In this document: positions 30,791-35,934 of the stretch, in pieces | Position numbering within the stretch: the stretch's first letter is position 1 | Layout: each line of letters opens with the position of its first letter | Source: Terfezia claveryi | Taxonomy: Eukaryota > Ascomycota > Pezizomycetes > Pezizales > Pezizaceae | Length of the DNA: 35,934 bases | Assembly (NCBI GenBank): GCA_015179025.1 | Contig: WHUX01000373.1 | Location: 1 to 35,934, forward strand | Direction: 5' to 3' | Notes under the pieces: model-generated | The model's database searches: none | What the model saw: the letters and a program-made list of their open reading frames with translations, nothing else | Told to the model about the DNA's origin: nothing | Program-made: the position numbers and the translations under genes

Positions 30791-31222
30791 AGGGTGTGGA
30801 TTATAGGAACTAGTCCTATAAACATCCAAACTCCAGAGAGTATCCCAGCCCCACTCTCTACCTAGCCTAAAGAAAAATTGGGAATTCTCCCAGTAAGCAG
30901 AACAAGGAAAGTTTCTGTACCTTTCCCTCCAAAAAGAATATAAGTACCTAGCAGTCCAACCCCTATCCTTCCACTCAACTTTCTTCTTAGCATTTAAAGG
31001 AAATCCTGCTCCCACAACAATCTTATCAATAAAAGTTACCCTTTTACTCTTCAACCTCCTCTCTCCCTTACCATAATCAACCCTGGTATCAGAAGCAACA
31101 GAAAGAGGATAAGAAGGAAGTTGATAAGAAGTAGATCCTTCCTCATTAGGATCCACCTTAAAGAAAGCAGGAATAGAAGAAACAGAGTCTAAGGAATCAG
31201 TGGTATAATATCTAATAGACAT
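30752..31222 (-). CDS. Antisense leader ORF of a gypsy-type element (156 aa, locus 1)
   Basis: From the ATG at 31222 it reads MSIRYYTTDSLDSVSSIP and stops at 30752. Its ATG overlaps the plus-strand gag ATG (31221-31223) by two bases. It lies in the leader and not over gag, so it is not a shadow of gag. A second such ORF occurs at 34393-34920 in the same place relative to gag. By eye they share a VTF-D motif in mid-protein (KRVTFIDK here, KSVTFSDW there) and a C-terminal region with FFR/LFR and W-G (FFFRLGREWGWD here). The last ~13 residues come from the palindrome arm, so the original C-terminus is probably lost. I recognise no known domain and assign no function. Confidence 0.5.
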   Translation of the reverse strand: MSIRYYTTDSLDSVSSIPAFFKVDPNEEGSTSYQLPSYPLSVASDTRVDYGKGERRLKSKRVTFIDKIVVGAGFPLNAKKKVEWKDRGWTARYLYSFWRERYRNFPCSAYWENSQFFFRLGREWGWDTLWSLDVYRTSSYNPHPSSQRNIVCLYGI

Positions 31223-31447
31223 GGAGACTCCTAAACAAAAAAGTACTAGTGTAATGGAAGGAGGAGCTAGAGCTAGGAAAGGCAGGAGAAAGGCAATGAC
31301 AAGTGAGGAACTAGAAGCATTCAAGGCCAAGTTAGTCAATACCCCTAAAAAGAAAATTCCAGTTGGAAAAGATATTCCAGATAAGGATGTGGAGACAAGG
31401 GAAATAGTTATTAAGGCCAATAATGTCATGCCTGAAATAAGGATTAC
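31221..31447 (+). pseudogene. Gag N-terminus, locus 1, truncated by gypsy-4
   Basis: METPKQKSTSVMEGGARARK begins at 31221. A stretch ELEAFKAKLVNTPKKKIPV resembles the N-terminal IKKLVEETPRKTRFIIP of the gag at 34922, in the same position relative to an antisense ORF. The frame runs about 75 codons to 31447, where the gypsy-4 LTR (TGTCACAACC) begins. The final VTTVLS comes from the LTR. It is highly basic. Confidence 0.5.
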
Positions 31448-31477
31448 TGTCACAACCGTCCTTTCCTAGCCGGGTTT

Positions 31478-31507
31478 GAGAGTCAGACGGGATTCCGTCT
31501 GACTCTC
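31478..31507. other. 13-bp perfect hairpin near the LTR start
   Basis: GAGAGTCAGACGG, loop GATT, CCGTCTGACTCTC. It lies 30 bp inside the gypsy-4 LTR. I see no comparable hairpin at the same place in the left copy. Confidence 0.85.
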
Positions 31508-31855
31508 GTTATTGTTGATTGATATCGTTGTTATCTCTGTACCCGAGATAAGGGGTCTCGGGAACCTTATTCCTTCCAGTGGCCTTGGCCAGCCAGGAAG
31601 GAATCCTGTATATATAGCTTGCTCTCTCCGCCCTCTCGTTGGATCCACATCCAATGTCTTGTATACCAAATACAGGACCTTGCTTCTCCCAGCGCTTGTG
31701 CACCTCTCTTGTGCACATCCTTGTCTTATACAAACAACTCTGTAGCATAGCTGCCTCCCTTGACACACGCGGCAACTGCCTCCGCATGTCTTGTATCCCT
31801 TGCCCTCTGGCTCTCTCGCCCTCGCCCTTGCCCCCGTCCTAGCCTCTCCTCTAGT

Positions 31856-31882
31856 CACACACGTAGCGTTCCTACGTGTGTG
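31856..31882. other. 11-bp perfect hairpin in gypsy-4 LTR/leader
   Basis: CACACACGTAG, loop CGTTC, CTACGTGTGTG. The left copy (23116-23142) has CATATATGTAG, CATTC, CTACATATATA, so pairing is nearly fully kept although several bases changed. Confidence 0.85.
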
Positions 31883-32113
31883 TTACCCTAGCCTTGCCCT
31901 TGCCCCGGCATACCCCTTGGTCGCCTTGTCTCCTGAACCCTCATTACACTACATTGGATCTTATCGACCAACTGGTACACTGTCACGTCTGGAATCCCTC
32001 CACCCGCTGTCAGGTTTCAAACCTGGAGGAGCTCCCCCATACCCTTAGGCTTAAACGAGCTGAATACCTACCGTCGAGAAATCATCGACATCTTCGAGGC
32101 CATGGATGCCATC

Positions 32114-32795
32114 TGTAATGGAGAACGTTGTTTCATTGCTTATATAATTGATTATATACTTTTGTATTTCCTATATTACTACTATGTTATGTAACTAAGC
32201 CTCTCGGTTGAAGGACTAGCCTTCTACTACCTCCTATTGCTTTATAAGCATCCATAGCATGCGGAATTTGCCATGGGAACTTCCATGGAACTTGCCATAT
32301 GAGCACATCCTCATTATGGCTGCGTGACCTCTGTTTAAAGGCGTGTGACTCATTACTATAGCCACATGACCATCGTTTAAGGCGTGTGACTCATTACTAT
32401 GGCCACATGACCCTTTTTGTACAGCGCACCACCTTCTGGTATGCCACCCTTTATTGTATTTATTTCCTTAGTCATCAGATCTTAGAGGAGTATAAATAGG
32501 CCGCTGGATTCCCTCTGGAATCCACAAAAAAGACAAGAAAGCAACCAAGCAAGCATACAGAGCTAGCAAGCCTATATTCCGATCAGATCAAGATCATATA
32601 GCTTAGATAGCACAAATCATATAAGATAGATTACACCAGTTAATTACTCTTCCCTCCGGGAACATCCCACATAGTAATCTCCCTACCCTTCTGAGGTCTT
32701 ACCTCAGCAGAACTGAAATATACAAACGTCCGTGCCTACGGATATAGATTGTATAAACGGTACCGAATGAATACTGTCTAGTACCATTCATTACA
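32114..32795 (+). repeat. Solo LTR, gypsy-1 family (682 bp), with CCATC target duplication
   Basis: TGTAATGGAGAACG...CATTCATTACA flanked by CCATC at 32109-32113 and 32796-32800. The gypsy-4 gag reads through when the LTR and one CCATC are removed, matching the uninterrupted left copy. This is a clean solo LTR produced by LTR-LTR recombination. Confidence 0.96.
32346..32498 (+). promoter_or_regulatory. Solo LTR promoter motifs
   Basis: TGACTCA at 32346-32352 and 32387-32393, one ~41-bp unit apart, and TATAAATA at 32491-32498, same arrangement as in the LTR at 7888. Confidence 0.6.
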
Positions 32796-33371
32796 CCATC
32801 GGGCCGAACTCGGCAACAGCCTGGCCATGGCTGAACAAAAATTGAGATCCACCGACGAAGAGATCACGGTCCTCCAGACCGATCTCGAACATCTGAATCT
32901 TGCCCTGGCCAACGAACGGACTACGGTCCAAAACCTCAGCCATGCCCTAGGGAACCTTGCAATACCAACCAGTAGTAATAAGACCGAAAGCATTCCAACA
33001 CCCCTCAAGTTCAATGGGGACTGGGTTCGCCTACGAGCCTGGAAAAATGCTGTCAATCTCAAGCTGAACGGGGACTCTGCCAGATTCCCATTAGAACAAC
33101 ATCGACTGGTATACGTTTTCGCCTTGCTGGAGGGGAAAGCTGGTGACCAAATCCAGTCATATGTCCTCGAAACCGGGATCAAGCTTGACGATATCTCGGC
33201 CCTTTTTACAATCCTAGATAGGGCGTTCGGGAACCCCGATGCCGTTGGCACTGCCAGTAGGGCCCTCCGAGCCCTCAGGCAGAAAAACAATGATCTGTCC
33301 ACTTATGTGGCAGAATTCTCAAGACTGGCGCCGGAGGTCCAATGGAATGACCAGTCCAAACTGGAGCAATT

Positions 33372-34092
33372 TGTAATGGAGAACGTTGTTTCATTGCTTA
33401 TATAATTGATTATATACTTTTGTATTTCCTATATTACTACTATATTATGTAACTAAGCCTCTCGGTTGAAGGACTAGCCTTCCACCACCTCTTATTGCTT
33501 TATAAGCGTCCATAGCACGCGGAATTTGCCATGGGAAGTTCCATGGCACTTGCCATATGAAGACACCCTCATTATGGCCACGTGACCTCTATTTAAGGCG
33601 TGTGACTCATTACTATGGCCACATGACCATTGTTTAAGGCGTGTGACTCATTACTATGGCCACATGACCATTGTTTAAGGCGTATGACTTATTACTATGG
33701 CCACATGACCCCTTTTGTACAGCGCACTAACTTTTGGTGTGCCACCCTTTATTGTATTTATTTCCTTAGTCATCAGATCTCAGAGGAGTATAAATAGGCT
33801 GCTGGATTCCCTCTGGAATCCATAGAAAGACAAGAAAGCAACCAAGCAAGCACTCAGAGCAAGCAAGCCTATATTCCGATCAGATCAAGATCATATAGCT
33901 TAGATAGCACAAATCATATAAGATAGATTACACCAGTTAATTACTGTTCCCTTCAGGAACGTCCTACATAGTAATCTCCCTACCCTTCTGAGGTCTTACC
34001 TCAGCAGAACCGAAATATACAAACGTCCGTGCCTACGGATATAGATTGTATAAACGGTACCAAATGAATACTGTCTAGTACCATTCATTACA
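33372..34092 (+). repeat. gypsy-1-family LTR (721 bp), probable 5' LTR
   Basis: Starts TGTAATGG and ends TTACA at 34092. It carries one more ~41-bp subrepeat than the solo LTR, which accounts for most of the extra length. Its flanks are CAATT on the left and TTTTT on the right, so there is no solo-LTR target duplication. That fits a 5' LTR whose partner lies beyond the window. Confidence 0.88.
33603..33796 (+). promoter_or_regulatory. 5' LTR promoter motifs
   Basis: TGACTCA at 33603-33609 and 33644-33650, a third unit with TGACTTA, CACGTGACC near 33580, and TATAAATA at 33789-33796. Confidence 0.6.
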
Positions 34093-34392
34093 TTTTTTTT
34101 AACTCACTTACCTAATCTTTACTCTTAAATCCAAGGCCTGATCAACCTTCGGATACCTTTATTACACTCACGCAAGTGTATACAATTCGACACCCAAGTG
34201 TACATATAAAATCAATATCGTTATTCAACTAGCTAGCCAACAAAATCCAACAAATGAGACATCAGACTCTCAACTGCAGTACATTAACAAAAGACTTAGA
34301 AGCAAGCTAAGCAGAGCTCTAACGGGCAGTGGTATCCTACATTAAACAATCCCAACCTTGTTCACAACACTTTTCCCAATAAGATTGACAAC
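34093..34392 (+). other. Leader of gypsy-1-family element
   Basis: Begins with an eight-T run followed by AAC instead of a TGG-type primer-binding site. AGGCCTGATCAACCTT follows at about 34135. No plus-strand gene. On the minus strand it would be the 3' untranslated region of the antisense ORF. Confidence 0.6.
34158..34163 (-). terminator. Possible polyadenylation signal for the antisense ORF
   Basis: AATAAA on the minus strand, about 230 nt past the stop of the ORF 34393-34920. The hexamer is short and could be chance. Confidence 0.35.
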
Positions 34393-34920
34393 TCATCTTG
34401 CACTCCTGGCAACTACCATTACATCTGTACCTATAAATCCAGTACACCATTGAAAACCGGCCCCCCAGGTCCCAGGAATAATTGGTCTAAACAACCAAGT
34501 GTCACAATCCCAAGGCTCAAATCTCGCTGCCTCCACTGCAGCCATTTCCTCCAGAAAAGAATTACCTCCATCAGAACCTTCCTTAGGCCCAGACATCTCT
34601 ACCAATACCTTTGCGCCCCCAACATCTACCTCAACACACCAATCAGAAAACGTGACACTCTTGCCGGAAGAACTAGAACTAGATTCTAGTCCAGTAGACA
34701 AAGAAAAACCAGGACCATAAGAAATATTAGGATCCTGACATCCAGCCTCACTAGTCGTGTGAGCCACCGAGCCAACACAACTGTCAGTTGAATGGAGATC
34801 ATAAGGATCATCAGCCACCACACCATCAGCACAAAAAGGTGCCAAAGAAGAAAAGTAACTTGATGATCGTATCGCATAACCAGCTGCATTTGGTTGCGGA
34901 CAGAAGACGAAATCAGACAT
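34393..34920 (-). CDS. Antisense leader ORF of gypsy-1-family element (175 aa, locus 2)
   Basis: From the ATG at 34920 (complement of CAT 34918-34920) it reads MSDFVFCPQPNAAGYAIRSS and ends at 34393. The open frame extends upstream to 35103 over gag, but the ATG next to the gag start mirrors locus 1 and is preferred. The protein is Ser-rich in the middle (LESSSSSSGKSVTFSDW), then acidic with a likely helix (NSFLEEMAAVEAARFE), and ends with an aromatic region (WDCDTWLFRPIIPGTWGAGF). No transmembrane or named domain is apparent. It sits between the 5' LTR and gag, pointing to the LTR, with one base between the two start codons. Confidence 0.55.
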   Translation of the reverse strand: MSDFVFCPQPNAAGYAIRSSSYFSSLAPFCADGVVADDPYDLHSTDSCVGSVAHTTSEAGCQDPNISYGPGFSLSTGLESSSSSSGKSVTFSDWCVEVDVGGAKVLVEMSGPKEGSDGGNSFLEEMAAVEAARFEPWDCDTWLFRPIIPGTWGAGFQWCTGFIGTDVMVVARSAR

Positions 34921-34921
34921 A

Positions 34922-35934
34922 ATGGCGTCTGAACTTAGTAAGAAGACTAAGAGGTTGAGATGGTTAACTATGTTACCTGAAGATATTAAGAAATTAGTAG
35001 AAGAAACTCCCAGAAAGACCAGATTTATAATTCCTAATACAGAAGGGGAAATAAATCTGCCCATGGATATAGAATTAGGAAAACCAGGTGGAGCAGGAAC
35101 CAAACTATATTTTAGTATGGCTTTACCTCTCGCACCAGAAGAATTTTGGGACAGACATCTTCCAACAATTGAGGAGATTTTGAAATATACTCGCTCAATA
35201 GGACATGCCCAACAGTATCATCCTGATGATACTCGACTCTTAATGGAAGCCGTAGTAAAACACTATTTATGGCTAACACCTTACCCATTCAAAGAAGAAG
35301 ATTTAGAAATGAACGCATTTTTAAGCAAAGAATTAAGGAAACCTGTTGTTCCGCTTTTAAGGAAACCGAATTGGGTAATAAATAACTGGGAAGAAATAAT
35401 GGCATTCATGATGAGCGGCACTTATCTAGAAGAATCAGTACATACCGCGGAGGATTTTTTCAATCCTAGCAAAGAACTTCCAGGAGCATTCCTGAGAACA
35501 CCAAAAGATCAATCGAAAGGTAAAGGTCGAGCACCTGAGACACCAGAAAGGAGGACTGGGTCAGCCAAAGAACCAGAAGACAAAGACCAACCACCAGAAG
35601 ATATAGAATTACCAGAAGACAATGATGATCTAGATACAGGACTAGACCAACAGAAACAGAAAACACAAGGAGGAGGATGAGACCCTGATGATAGCGGAGA
35701 TGATGGCTCGGACTCTGATAAGGCATCGTCAGTTGCTAGTCAAACTCTTAAAAGAAAACCCAAACGAGGAAAATCAGTTGAACACCAGCAATGGGAATCT
35801 ACAACAGAAATGGTTACAACTGGTAACCATAAAGCAACGAATGCTTTAAAAAGGAATAAAGATTGATATGCCAGAAAAATTAAGAGAAGAAGACAAAAAA
35901 TGGCAAGCCTCACAATATTTTGACTCTTGGGCCA
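34922..35934 (+). pseudogene. Gag of gypsy-1-family element, runs off the window
   Basis: MASELSKKTKRLRWLTMLPE starts at 34922. The frame is open to a TGA at 35678-35680 and includes EEFWDRHLPTIEEILKYTRS and AFLSKELRKPVVPLL. An acidic Pro-rich region (PPEDIELPEDNDDLDTG) follows. After the TGA the same frame continues with DPDDSGDDGSDSDKASS to a second TGA at about 35863. An overlapping frame from about 35850 reads MPEKLREEDKKWQASQYFDS, so a one-base shift is likely near the A-run at 35847-35860. This is probably the part of gag that gypsy-1 lacks. I cannot see the knuckle or pol, which lie beyond the end. Confidence 0.65.

Larger units (their letters stand above)
31448..32050 (+). repeat. gypsy-4 right copy: LTR and leader
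   Basis: Starts TGTCACAACC like 22668 and aligns with 22668-23325 over its length, but with C and G kept where the left copy has T and A. The LTR 3' end and primer site cannot be placed without a second LTR. Open frames in it are compositional. Confidence 0.8.
32051..33371 (+). pseudogene. gypsy-4 right copy: gag, interrupted by a solo LTR and cut by another
   Basis: The frame opens before IIDIFEAMDAI. The first ATG is at 32102, but in-frame codons upstream are also open, so the start is uncertain. The solo LTR 32114-32795 interrupts it after codon four. It resumes GAELGNSLAMAEQKLR and continues without any stop through KFNGDWVRLRAWKNAVNLKL, FPLEQHRLVYVFALLEGKAG, LFTILDRAFGNPDAVGTA and STYVAEFSRLAPEVQWN. 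This is a retrotransposon Gag core. At 33372 a gypsy-1-family LTR truncates it. The lack of stops contrasts with the left copy. Confidence 0.85.

Noticed and set aside
30472..30813. 113-codon plus-strand ORF in the right arm tail
   Set aside because: Copy A and the left arm do not keep the frame, and no motif is present.
31639..32118. ORFs in the gypsy-4 LTR and leader
   Set aside because: Overlapping frames in pyrimidine-rich leader sequence; not kept in the left copy.

Overview
The window looks like a repeat-dense block of a filamentous fungal nuclear genome. Every recognisable protein region is a retrotransposon or transposase, except one decayed histone-H3-like reading frame. The fungal call rests on the style of the Ty3/gypsy chromoviruses and Ty1/copia polyprotein, a Fot1/pogo-like transposase fragment, and C:G to T:A decay resembling RIP or cytosine deamination. 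I cannot fix the phylum: the first gypsy pol reads like basidiomycete elements, while the CpA-heavy decay is more like ascomycete RIP. I see no rRNA or tRNA gene, no CRISPR array and no intact housekeeping gene.

Layout. 1-2648 is a ~121-bp satellite with a unique tail (copy A of a large repeat family). 2644-8558 is a decayed chromovirus (gypsy-1) ending in a 671-bp LTR. 8559-13425 is a second chromovirus (gypsy-2) whose pol stays in one frame apart from about a dozen stops. Its 3' LTR (13420-13425 plus 18856-19478) is split by a young Ty1/copia element on the minus strand (13426-18855), which has 525-bp LTRs and a GTTAC target duplication. 19903-21117 is a broken H3/CENP-A-like frame with proline-rich tails. 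22321-22667 is a pogo-like transposase fragment cut by the LTR of a third gypsy family (gypsy-4, 22668-24423, heavily mutated).

25780-30790 is a large inverted repeat: two arms of the same family as copy A, joined by AT-rich arrays of a ~37-bp unit that switch orientation at an 18-bp centre near 28354-28371. It resembles a foldback element. To its right come an antisense ORF and a gag start placed head to head (30752-31447), then a less mutated gypsy-4 copy (31448-33371) holding a solo gypsy-1-family LTR with a CCATC duplication (32114-32795). Last comes the 5' end of another gypsy-1-family element: LTR 33372-34092, leader, antisense ORF 34393-34920, and gag from 34922 running off the window.

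How it fits together. The window is a nest of insertions of different ages. The copia element has LTRs differing at about one base and no in-frame stop, only two one-base frameshifts, so it arrived after most of the decay. The most unusual features are the antisense ORF that starts within 2 nt of the gag start codon in two separate elements, the H3-like frame, and the foldback-like palindrome. All alignments and boundaries were made by eye, so edges may be off by tens of bases where no terminal motif defines them.
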